Made by a program: the position numbers and the translations under genes
The notes under the pieces: model-generated
Told to the model about the DNA's origin: nothing
Databases searched by the model: none
The model's input: only the letters and a program-made list of their open reading frames with translations
Shown here: positions 52,961 through 60,668 of the stretch, one piece after another
Position numbering within the stretch: the stretch's first letter is position 1
How the letters are laid out: every line of letters starts with the position of its first letter
Assembly: GCF_030145145.1 (NCBI RefSeq)
Contig: NZ_JAQYWD010000002.1
Coordinates: 124,001 to 188,000 of the forward strand
DNA from: Desulfobacula sp.
GTDB taxonomy: Bacteria > Desulfobacterota > Desulfobacteria > Desulfobacterales > Desulfobacteraceae
Length of the DNA stretch: 64,000 nucleotides
Reading direction: 5' to 3'

Positions 52961-55324
52961 TTACGGAAGGACTTCCCAATATTTTTTATGAATGTTAATG
53001 ACCTTCTTGAGGTTGGACAGCCGGCTGAGATCGCTTTTACGGATGCGGTCTATTTTATCTTCGCTTTCTTTTGATACATTGCAGATTTCTTTCATGACGG
53101 TTAGGCCACATTCCCTTATACCCTCTAGGCTATATCCCCCTTCCATGACAAAGGCGATCTTTCCTCCGGCAGAATGCGCTGCAATTTCAAGGAGGAGCGC
53201 GGTTATCCGTGCGTATCCGCTGGGTGTCACTTTCATTCCTGCCAGGCGGTCATGGATGTAGAGGTCAAAGCCGAAAGAAACCAGTATCATTTCAGGTTGG
53301 TACGCCTGGGCAACCGGCCCTGCGACAAAATACAGGGCCCTTCCGATGTCCCTTGCCCGGCCGCCTTTTTCCAGGGGGATATTGATGGTGAACCCTTCGC
53401 CCTTTCCGATTCCCGTCTCTTCAATCTTTCCTGTTCCGGGAAAGGATCCTGACTCATGGATAGAGACAAAAAGGACTTCGTCGGTATCATAAAACACTTC
53501 CTGGGTACCGTTGCCGTGGTGTACGTCAATATCAATGATCATCAGCCGAGAAACCTTGTACCTGTGTTTCAGGTACTTTGCCCCCAGGGCAATGTTGTTG
53601 AAAATGCAAAATCCCATGCCGTTGGCGGGTTTTGCATGATGGCCCGGCGGCCTTATAAATGCAAAGCCCCTGGACGACCGACCTGACCGTATCCCGTCAA
53701 GCAGAGAGAAAAGGCCGCCCACCGCCAGCCTGGCCGTTGACCAGGACCCTTCTGTGGTCTGGGTGTCCACATCAAAAGAAGACAGACCTTTCCCGGCTGT
53801 TTTCTCTACTTTCTTAACATACTCAAGGGTGTGCACCCATGTCAGTTCATTTTTTTCAGCAAAACGGGAGGGGATCTTGACCCATTTTCCATCCAGACAT
53901 CTGTTTTTCAATACCGCCTCCACAGCTTTTATACGCCTGTAATTTTCAAGATGGGTAACCCCCATAAGATGCTTCCAGGATCTTCTATCGATGACCACGG
54001 CTACAGGCAGGGTGAGCGCCGTTTGCCTCGGATCCGTTTCCATTCGGCCAAAGGCTTTTGCAAGGGCAAGCAGCATTTCTCCCTCGGGAATACGGTTTTT
54101 GTTTTTAAGGAGTGTGCCCATGGTTGCCCGGGCCAGAAGGTTGGAACTGGCAGGATGAAGCGCGATTTTGATGAACTCCAGGGCTCTCTTTCTCTGTCCG
54201 TTTAAATCTTTCCGGCGTTTGAGACTTCTTATCCGTCCGGGAATTCTTTTGCACAGATGACTGATGACCGAGGGATACGTCTTATTTGAAAACACTGCCA
54301 TTGCTGCAATGGTTGTTAAAAGGCTCCCCTCGGGAGATTTGAGTATATACTTGTACGGACCCCGGGTGTGGAATCCAATGGATACGTAAAATCCTTCAGC
54401 TTGAATTTCCGATTCAAGAAAAATCTCTTTTACATCATGGAAATAGCTTTTCCAGAGCATCCAGACGCCTGCCATGATAAACGTTCCAGCGCCTTTGACA
54501 GGGTGAGAATCGCTTTGAAAAGAGGTATTGTTGCGGGTTGCAATATATTTTACTTCAATTCCCCTGTAAAACAATTTTCTGATTATTTCCAGGAAAACCA
54601 ATCCCTGTAACTCCCCTTTCACAATACAGGCAAACAGCAGGTTGTCCGTACCCGAAACCAGACAGTTTAAGAGGAAGCGGATGTGAAAAAATTCCAGATT
54701 CAGTCGGGCCGCCTGCATCAGGCTTTCCCGGGAAAAGGAAAACCGCATAAAGGCAGCTCGTGTATAGTCGCTTATGATCCCCTGGAACAATATCCGGGGA
54801 TCGTCCTCAGACACCTTGACATCGGTTTGACCGGATCCATCGTTTCTTATGTCTGACAGCCGTTTGAGTCGTTGCCGCAGGAAATTAACCGCCCAGGAGT
54901 CATTGGCCTGACCCTTTTTTTGAACTGTTGTTGCGATCTGCTGTTCAAGCTGTGCTTCAGCCACATCGATTTCATAATCGATCATCAGCGAAAGACCGGC
55001 TGTATCGGTTTTTGAAGCCAGTTTTCCCGGGGATGTGAAAGGTTCCCTATGAATCAGGCTGCGCTTTTGTGCCATTTCTCCATACTGAATCAGCAGGGCC
55101 TGCTCAAGGGGGGGCGTGCCGCTGTTAAAGAACTGGACCTTGTTGACAAAGGCTTGGGTGTTGCCAAAAAGAAAGTATAACCGATTATCTTCCCCAGCGT
55201 CTGATGCCGGCGGTACATCGATCCGCCCCTTTCCCAGCATGGCATTCAGCGTATAGGCGATTTCAGGTTTTCTTCTGCCGATGGCATCTATGGCCTGTTT
55301 TATATTTTCCCGTGTCAGCATCAT
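52961..55324 (-). CDS. GNAT-like acetyltransferase fused to histone-deacetylase-like hydrolase
   Basis: 787 residues from ATG 55324 (ATG also at 55321). Residues 1-180 are unrecognised helices. Residues 180-350 look like a GNAT acyltransferase (GELQGLVFLEII, GVWMLWKSYFHDVKEIFLES, FYVSIGFHTRGPY). A helical linker follows. Residues 440-745 are a class II HDAC/acetylpolyamine-hydrolase fold with RPPGHHA, MGFCIFNNIALGA, IDIDVHHGNGT, SFGFDLYIHD and MEGGYSLEG, so the Zn ligands and catalytic His pair are present. One polypeptide could therefore both add and remove an acyl group. Gap of 53 bp after the upstream kinase gene. Deacetylase half is certain; the acetyltransferase half is moderately sure. 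Confidence 0.85.
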   Translation of the reverse strand: MMLTRENIKQAIDAIGRRKPEIAYTLNAMLGKGRIDVPPASDAGEDNRLYFLFGNTQAFVNKVQFFNSGTPPLEQALLIQYGEMAQKRSLIHREPFTSPGKLASKTDTAGLSLMIDYEIDVAEAQLEQQIATTVQKKGQANDSWAVNFLRQRLKRLSDIRNDGSGQTDVKVSEDDPRILFQGIISDYTRAAFMRFSFSRESLMQAARLNLEFFHIRFLLNCLVSGTDNLLFACIVKGELQGLVFLEIIRKLFYRGIEVKYIATRNNTSFQSDSHPVKGAGTFIMAGVWMLWKSYFHDVKEIFLESEIQAEGFYVSIGFHTRGPYKYILKSPEGSLLTTIAAMAVFSNKTYPSVISHLCKRIPGRIRSLKRRKDLNGQRKRALEFIKIALHPASSNLLARATMGTLLKNKNRIPEGEMLLALAKAFGRMETDPRQTALTLPVAVVIDRRSWKHLMGVTHLENYRRIKAVEAVLKNRCLDGKWVKIPSRFAEKNELTWVHTLEYVKKVEKTAGKGLSSFDVDTQTTEGSWSTARLAVGGLFSLLDGIRSGRSSRGFAFIRPPGHHAKPANGMGFCIFNNIALGAKYLKHRYKVSRLMIIDIDVHHGNGTQEVFYDTDEVLFVSIHESGSFPGTGKIEETGIGKGEGFTINIPLEKGGRARDIGRALYFVAGPVAQAYQPEMILVSFGFDLYIHDRLAGMKVTPSGYARITALLLEIAAHSAGGKIAFVMEGGYSLEGIRECGLTVMKEICNVSKESEDKIDRIRKSDLSRLSNLKKVINIHKKYWEVLP

Positions 55325-55376
55325 CAAGCGAATAGGCCTTGAAATTAATATTTTGTTAACTGCATGAGACGTCTCA

Positions 55377-57059
55377 TCAATTTGGAATCACACCCTTCGC
55401 ATCTGGATACTCCCAGACAAATCCCCCCGGCACCTGGACCTCAAACACGGCACCATGTTCTTCCCCGTTTCTGACAGATATTCTCCCGCCTATTCTTTCC
55501 ATGATGTCCCGGCTAATGGACAGGCCGAATCCAGAATCCCCCCGATCCGTCGAATACTGGGGCTCAAAAAGGTATTCCATATCTGCCTTCCCCAGACCAG
55601 GTCCGTCATCTGAGATTAAAATCATCACGCCATTTTCCTTCATGGATGTGGATACGAAGATAGACCCATTCGCACTGACAGCTGAAGCAGCGTTCACCAG
55701 AAGGGTCAACAAAACCTGGCAAAGGGCATTTCCATCACTTCTGACCGTGGGAAATCCCGCTTGGAAATCGGTAATGACACCTATATTTTTTTCAATCAGG
55801 GCCGTTCTCAAAAAAACGATGATATGGTCTAACATCATGTGGATGTCCACCGCCATGATCACCGGATCTTCCGGTCCGGCAAACCGGATAAAGCTATCGA
55901 TAAGGTTTCTGCCCCTTATTGCTTCGGAAAAAATCTGTTCTGCCATTAAATCGGTTTCACAGACGTCTGCCAGCCCGATCTGCTCTTTCATCAGCGTACC
56001 CGTAACGTGAATATTTGACAGAATATCGGTCAGGTCACTGAATACACCCTTTGACAATTTCATTAGGGATGCCAGAAAGGCTGCTCTCCTCAGTCTGAGG
56101 TCCAGGCGGCGGTTGTTCTTTCTTTTTTCTTCCAGCATCGACACCAGACTGTCTGTAGTAAAAAGGATGGAAAGTATGATGACAAATCCCCCCAACAGAA
56201 TAACAAACAGGCCCATATTTCTCACTCGTCTTGAATCTTCAAAAAGATCCCTCGTGTCAATACTCACGACGGAGAGCCAGGAAACCGTCTCAAGCCAGGT
56301 CGTTAATGTAAGGGTCGTGCCTTTTTCTTCAACCTGCACCCCTTTAAAGCGGCCAGGGGGTAGAACCTGGGATTTCATCATCAGCTCGCCACCCTTTCTC
56401 GCATTTGTCTGAAAGTCTCCTTTGCTGTTAATCAGATAGGCATCGGCTTTCGTGTTTCCAGCCAACTGGGTGACGATATTATCAAACAGACTTGACATGA
56501 CAGTGGCTCTTAAGATCCAGAGGGTCTTCCCCTCATTGCGCTTCACCGCTATGATAAAGTGAGGAACATTTCTGAAACCGGTAAAAACATCGCTGACAGA
56601 CACACCGTCATCCATAACGGCTTTAAACCAGACGGTATTCCGATAATTTTTAGCCTTGAGATCGTAGGGCCCTGTATAGGCAAGGTGCTCACCGTCCGCC
56701 CCTATGACACCAAGGTCCTGGAAACAGGGCAGTTCGCGTTGCAGCGAGGAAAGGACCTGTTCAATTGCACCGGGTGACATCATTTTTGACAGGCCATTGT
56801 TTTCCGAGATGAGTTTCAGGTCCATTATCCGTTCCGTCAAAAACGAATCAATGTCTCGCTTATGGGAAACAGCCTCTGCCTGAAGTGCTTCCATTGTTTT
56901 ATGTTTAATTGTGCGGGCCAGGTAAACATACATGCCGCCGCCGATTATGGCAAGAGGCAGGAAAGCGGAAGCAATGAGAATGGCGACCACCTTTTTCCAT
57001 ACCTTGCGGTAGTAAGGAAAGTCTCGTGTTGCCGATATGGTAAAAGATCTGTCAGGCAT
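55377..57059 (-). CDS. Cache-domain histidine-kinase-like protein lacking the acceptor His
   Basis: 560 residues from ATG 57059 (GGAGG 9 nt upstream; the GTG at 57080 is less likely). TM1, dCache-like domain (DLGVIGADGEHLAYTGPYDL, VWFKAVMDDG), TM2 (GLFVILLGGFVIILSILF), then the dimerisation segment and HATPase (LLVNAASAVSANG, DDGPGLG, DSGFGLSIS). In the dimerisation helix the position of AHEINNPL reads FSDLTDIL, so the phospho-acceptor His is absent. It may act as a modulator of the intact kinases or by heterodimer phosphorylation. It precedes the GNAT-HDAC gene. Confidence 0.88.
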   Translation of the reverse strand: MPDRSFTISATRDFPYYRKVWKKVVAILIASAFLPLAIIGGGMYVYLARTIKHKTMEALQAEAVSHKRDIDSFLTERIMDLKLISENNGLSKMMSPGAIEQVLSSLQRELPCFQDLGVIGADGEHLAYTGPYDLKAKNYRNTVWFKAVMDDGVSVSDVFTGFRNVPHFIIAVKRNEGKTLWILRATVMSSLFDNIVTQLAGNTKADAYLINSKGDFQTNARKGGELMMKSQVLPPGRFKGVQVEEKGTTLTLTTWLETVSWLSVVSIDTRDLFEDSRRVRNMGLFVILLGGFVIILSILFTTDSLVSMLEEKRKNNRRLDLRLRRAAFLASLMKLSKGVFSDLTDILSNIHVTGTLMKEQIGLADVCETDLMAEQIFSEAIRGRNLIDSFIRFAGPEDPVIMAVDIHMMLDHIIVFLRTALIEKNIGVITDFQAGFPTVRSDGNALCQVLLTLLVNAASAVSANGSIFVSTSMKENGVMILISDDGPGLGKADMEYLFEPQYSTDRGDSGFGLSISRDIMERIGGRISVRNGEEHGAVFEVQVPGGFVWEYPDAKGVIPN

Positions 57060-57184
57060 GCCCTGCACCTCCTGCACCACTATAATACCAGTTTAAAATA
57101 TCAGGTTTAACCGTCCTGTAAAACCTTATTATAAGAAATTTCTTTGACCCCCTGTAACCCAGGTGAAGCCAACAACCGAATCGG

Positions 57185-57664
57185 CTATGCGCCATACAGG
57201 ATAATGACACAGAACAGCAGCGCTGTCACCCATACCGTGTGGCTGACCGAACCCTTTTTGACGGGACGAAAACCGGCATTAAAACAGGTGTGCCCATTGA
57301 CACATGTATACCTGACACCTCCCTTTTTTTTGTCGGTGCCTGTTTTTATTTTTCGGGTCAACGCGCCGCAGATATGACCCTCCTTGTTTTTGTGGTTGCA
57401 GGTCAGCCGTGACCCCATCATCAGACTGACCAGGTTGTACAGATGGTTCCATGTCATTGCAATGATGAAAAAAGACAGGAAAAACATCAGTGCGTGGGCT
57501 TTTGTGACCCCTATACCTGCCAGGGAGGCACCTATTTTTCCGGGTGAAAGCGGCCCTTCCACATTGCCAAAAAGTCCCAGATAATATAAAAAAAAGGATA
57601 CCCCCATTACCATCATACTCATACCAAAACATTGCGTCCGTTTTCGGATGTAGTCGTTGTTCAT
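57185..57664 (-). CDS. Small membrane protein with Cys-rich loop
   Basis: 159 residues, ATG 57664 with AAAGGAGA upstream. Three or four membrane segments flank a loop with Cys/His pairs (LTCNHKNKEGHICGAL, YTCVNGHTC) that could bind a metal or form disulfides. Not recognised as a known family. It follows the TauE/SafE gene (gap 177 bp with a hairpin) on the same strand, so a link to export is possible but unproven. Confidence 0.65.
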   Translation of the reverse strand: MNNDYIRKRTQCFGMSMMVMGVSFFLYYLGLFGNVEGPLSPGKIGASLAGIGVTKAHALMFFLSFFIIAMTWNHLYNLVSLMMGSRLTCNHKNKEGHICGALTRKIKTGTDKKKGGVRYTCVNGHTCFNAGFRPVKKGSVSHTVWVTALLFCVIILYGA

Positions 57665-57758
57665 GTCTCATCTCCTTTAACAAAAAGCTTGGGTTATCGT
57701 CAGTTGGTTCCGATTGCTCATGTCATGGTCGTTATGCCATATTAACCGTTTGATTTTC

Positions 57759-57784
57759 CTCCCTCCCCGTTACCGGGAAGGGAG
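57759..57784 (-). terminator. GC-rich hairpin after the TauE/SafE gene
   Basis: CTCCCTTCCCG and CGGGGAGGGAG with a 4-nt loop, one mismatch, between the TauE and small membrane protein genes, followed on the minus strand by GAAAATC. A weak terminator or processing stem. Confidence 0.5.
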
Positions 57785-57841
57785 TTGTCTGCCGTATGAT
57801 ATGAGACCTCTATAGACTCCCATATCCTTATCGGACGGCCA

Positions 57842-58882
57842 TCAACCAGCCAGTTTCTTGTAGATGCTGGGGCCTATCTTGTAGAAACAGATGGCAGCGA
57901 CAATACAGCAGTAGGCCGGTACCACTATTTTCCATAGTTTTTCCGGAAAAACCCTTGTCATATAAGGCGCTGCAATGGCAGAAAACATGGTTGCGATCAT
58001 AAAGGACGGCAGCATGATATAGTCTATCTGAACCCCACTTGTCAGAAGGGCCAGCCATACAATAATGGCAAAGGTACTGACGGTTCCTTCACAGATGGCC
58101 GTTACCGCCAGCATACTTTTTACCGGTACGCCTGATAAAAGCCCGCCAATGGTTACAACCGGGCCGTATCCGCCGCCGCCCACACCCTTGTTGAACCCTG
58201 CCAGGGCAGCAAACCCGAACATTTTACCGGGTTTGTAGGGCCTGTCTTTTCCAGCACTCCAGAGCGAAACTGCCCCCATCATAACGAGAAGAATTGCCAC
58301 ATAGAGTTTAATCCAGACTTTATCAATGGGAAAAAATTTATAAATACCGATGATGGAACATGATACGGCGATACACCCTGTTATCGCGATGATAATCCAT
58401 AATTTCACCGTTTCAGACATGGGACTGAATTTCCACTCCACATTTTCAAATTCCCGGTGAAGAAAGGCCCCCACAAGACCTGCCATCCCCTGTTGAATCA
58501 TAACCGCAGGTACGATCTGTTTGGGATCGAATCCCAGCACAAGGAGGATGGGTGTCAGGGCCGTTCCAAATCCCATGCCTGCGGATGCATCCATGAATTC
58601 GAAAAATGCTGCCAAACCGACCACGCTCCATATAATGCACCAATCATTTCCCTGGAGCCCGCTGGCAAGTGTCCAGTCTGACTGTATCCTTACCGTCGCT
58701 TCAAAGGGATTTCCCGCAAGCCAGACACCCAGCAGGAAAACCAGGAAAAACACAAACACACCTCCCAGGGCCGCTCTTATATGACGCCACTCAGGGATAA
58801 ATCGCTCTGCAATGCTTGCTTTTTCTTTTTCCAGGTCCTGGGCCACTTCAAAACCGGTTATTTTCTGTTTTGCATCTTCCAT
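57842..58882 (-). CDS. TauE/SafE-family anion exporter
   Basis: 346 residues, ATG 58882 with AAAGGAGA upstream. A charged cytosolic start (about 1-35) precedes one extra helix and then the TauE/SafE core of about eight helices with two duplicated blocks: FMDASAGMGFGTALTPILLVLGF and GVGGGGYGPVVTIGGLLSGV. The family exports sulfite, sulfoacetate or similar organosulfonates. It lies between the two-component genes at 59253-62936 and the small membrane protein, so the exporter is a likely target of that pair. A tentative sigma54 site precedes it. Confidence 0.88.
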   Translation of the reverse strand: MEDAKQKITGFEVAQDLEKEKASIAERFIPEWRHIRAALGGVFVFFLVFLLGVWLAGNPFEATVRIQSDWTLASGLQGNDWCIIWSVVGLAAFFEFMDASAGMGFGTALTPILLVLGFDPKQIVPAVMIQQGMAGLVGAFLHREFENVEWKFSPMSETVKLWIIIAITGCIAVSCSIIGIYKFFPIDKVWIKLYVAILLVMMGAVSLWSAGKDRPYKPGKMFGFAALAGFNKGVGGGGYGPVVTIGGLLSGVPVKSMLAVTAICEGTVSTFAIIVWLALLTSGVQIDYIMLPSFMIATMFSAIAAPYMTRVFPEKLWKIVVPAYCCIVAAICFYKIGPSIYKKLAG

Positions 58883-59060
58883 ATTGTTTCTCCTTTATCT
58901 ATACGTAAACCTTTTGTGAGACTCTCGACCGCTTGTTTCCTTGTCAGCCGTCTTTTGTATAAACAGGGCATTACAAAAAACATACCATGATAGGACACAA
59001 CCCAAACTTTTGCCTAACCTGCTGATTATAAATATAAAATATCCTAAAAAATCTGCCGGT

Positions 59061-59076
59061 AGCCAGGGGATGGCCA
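59061..59076 (-). promoter_or_regulatory. Tentative sigma54-type promoter for the TauE/SafE gene
   Basis: TGGCCATCCCCTGGCT on the minus strand: GG and GC at the required 10-nt spacing, but both blocks deviate from TGGCACG/TTGC. It lies about 165 nt before the ATG at 58882. Support comes from the adjacent NtrC-type regulator. Confidence 0.3.
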
Positions 59077-59164
59077 TCGGTAAAACCTGGGAGTGGACAA
59101 TTGCAAATCTCAGTTGTCTCTTTCTGGTTGACAGCTTTTTTATGCGCTGCCTTAACCCTGGGAC

Positions 59165-59199
59165 AAAAAAAAAGCAGCGGGCATCAAACTGCCACCTGC
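59165..59199 (-). terminator. Terminator of the kinase/NtrC-type operon
   Basis: GCAG-GT-GGCA and TGCC-CG-CTGC stem with a 6-nt loop, followed on the minus strand by nine T. It lies 54 nt past the stop at 59253. Confidence 0.75.
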
Positions 59200-59252
59200 T
59201 TCTCCTAAAATTGAACGGGCCGGTTATCACATCTGCACAAAAGCCCTGCCTG

Positions 59253-60659
59253 TCAAGGGGTATTTTTTTTCTCCCTGAATTCATTGGCCGCTATGGCAGA
59301 CTCTTTCATCAGCCGATGGAGGTATTGTCTTTGTATCCCTGCGATTTCAGCCGCCTTGCTGATGTTTCCGTTACTTTCCGTTAACAGGGCCATGATATAG
59401 TGTTCATGAAAAAGCCGGATGTTTTCTTCTTTGGCATCCTTGAAATTCAGCATGGTACTTCCCCTGTTCAACTCGGGCAGGGCCCTTCCCTCCGGGTTGG
59501 AAAGGCCCAGATCGGATAGGGTCAGTGTATCACCGGTACAAAAGATCACTCCCCGTTCAATGATATTTTCAAGTTCCCGTACATTGCCGGGGAATGGTCT
59601 TGCTGTAAGTGCCTGCAGAGCTGATGGTACGATCCGCTTCACCTCCTTTCTGTTCAACAAACCATATTTATGAAGAAAGTGATGGCTGAGAAGCGGAATA
59701 TCCTCGGGCCTGTCCCTTAGGGGCGGTATTTCCAAACGGATAACGTTCAGGCGATAAAACAGATCCTCCCGGAATGTATTGTCCCGGATGGCCTGCTCAA
59801 GATTTTTATTTGTGGCGGCAATGAACCTGAGGTCGGCTTTTTTGGTTATAACGCTCCCTACAGGTCTGTATTCTCCCTCTTGAAGCAACCTGAGAATGCT
59901 GGTCTGGAGCCCGGGTTTCAGGTCTCCGATTTCATCGAGGAAAAGTGTACCGCCGTCTGCTGCTTCAACCAGTCCCTTCTTGTCTGTGGTTGCACCTGTA
60001 AATGCGCCCTTCACATGTCCGAATAATTCGCTTTCGATCATATTCTCCAGAATTGCCGTACAGTTCACAGTAACCATTTTTTTTGACCTTCTATTGCTGT
60101 TTTGATGGACAGCCCTGGCCACAAGCTCTTTACCCGTTCCGGTGGGACCGGTTATAAGGACGGTTCCAGATGTGGGCGCTGCCTTACGGATACGATCAAA
60201 AACGCTTGCCATGGCAGTCGTTGATCCGATGATGGAAAGATCATTCTTCTTTTCCAGTGCCTTTCGCAGGCGCCTGTTCTCCCGGAAGACTCTCTGGCAT
60301 TTCATGACCCGATCAAGGGTTACCAGAAGCCTTTCCCTGCGGAAAGGCTTTGTCAGGTAGTCATCAGCACCTTTTTGTGTGGCTTCCACCGCAGTCTCTA
60401 TGGTGGCATATGCGGTGAGGATAATGACCGATACATCGGACCGGAGCGCCTTGACCTTTTCCATCAGGTTGATCCCTGACATGCCGGGCATTTTCAGGTC
60501 TGTCATGACAAGGTCGAACTCCTCTGCCCTAAAGATTTCAAGCGCCCTCACAGGATTGCTTTCCGTAACCGCTTTATAATGGGTATCTTCCGAAATAATC
60601 CTGTCAAGAAGTGTCAGCATGTCCCGTTCATCATCAACGATCAAAATACGTCCGTTCAT
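59253..60659 (-). CDS. NtrC-family response regulator (REC-AAA+-Fis)
   Basis: 468 residues, ATG 60659 with GAGGAGG close upstream. Receiver with Asp54 ([15 protein letters not shown]), AAA+ domain (Walker [16 protein letters not shown], sigma54-contact loop GAFTGA, Walker [32 protein letters not shown]), and a Fis-type helix-turn-helix at the end ([23 protein letters not shown]). It activates sigma54 promoters when phosphorylated. It is 9 nt downstream of its kinase gene. The TauE/SafE gene downstream is the closest candidate target. Confidence 0.94.
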   Translation of the reverse strand: MNGRILIVDDERDMLTLLDRIISEDTHYKAVTESNPVRALEIFRAEEFDLVMTDLKMPGMSGINLMEKVKALRSDVSVIILTAYATIETAVEATQKGADDYLTKPFRRERLLVTLDRVMKCQRVFRENRRLRKALEKKNDLSIIGSTTAMASVFDRIRKAAPTSGTVLITGPTGTGKELVARAVHQNSNRRSKKMVTVNCTAILENMIESELFGHVKGAFTGATTDKKGLVEAADGGTLFLDEIGDLKPGLQTSILRLLQEGEYRPVGSVITKKADLRFIAATNKNLEQAIRDNTFREDLFYRLNVIRLEIPPLRDRPEDIPLLSHHFLHKYGLLNRKEVKRIVPSALQALTARPFPGNVRELENIIERGVIFCTGDTLTLSDLGLSNPEGRALPELNRGSTMLNFKDAKEENIRLFHEHYIMALLTESNGNISKAAEIAGIQRQYLHRLMKESAIAANEFREKKNTP

Positions 60660-60668
60660 CCATCCTCC

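Larger units (their letters stand above)
58883..59252. other. 370-bp gap with terminator and tentative sigma54 promoter
   Basis: Frames on either strand here (such as 58895-59284 minus) lack support. It contains the terminator at 59165-59199 and the promoter candidate at 59061-59076. Confidence 0.5.

Noticed and set aside
57279-57683. 134-codon minus ORF overlapping the small membrane protein
   Set aside because: It is in another frame of the same strand. The 57185-57664 frame has the proper Shine-Dalgarno, membrane helices and Cys pattern.
58895-59284. 129-codon minus ORF between the exporter and regulator genes
   Set aside because: Overlaps the regulator's 3' end and the terminator, has no ribosome site and no recognisable protein pattern.
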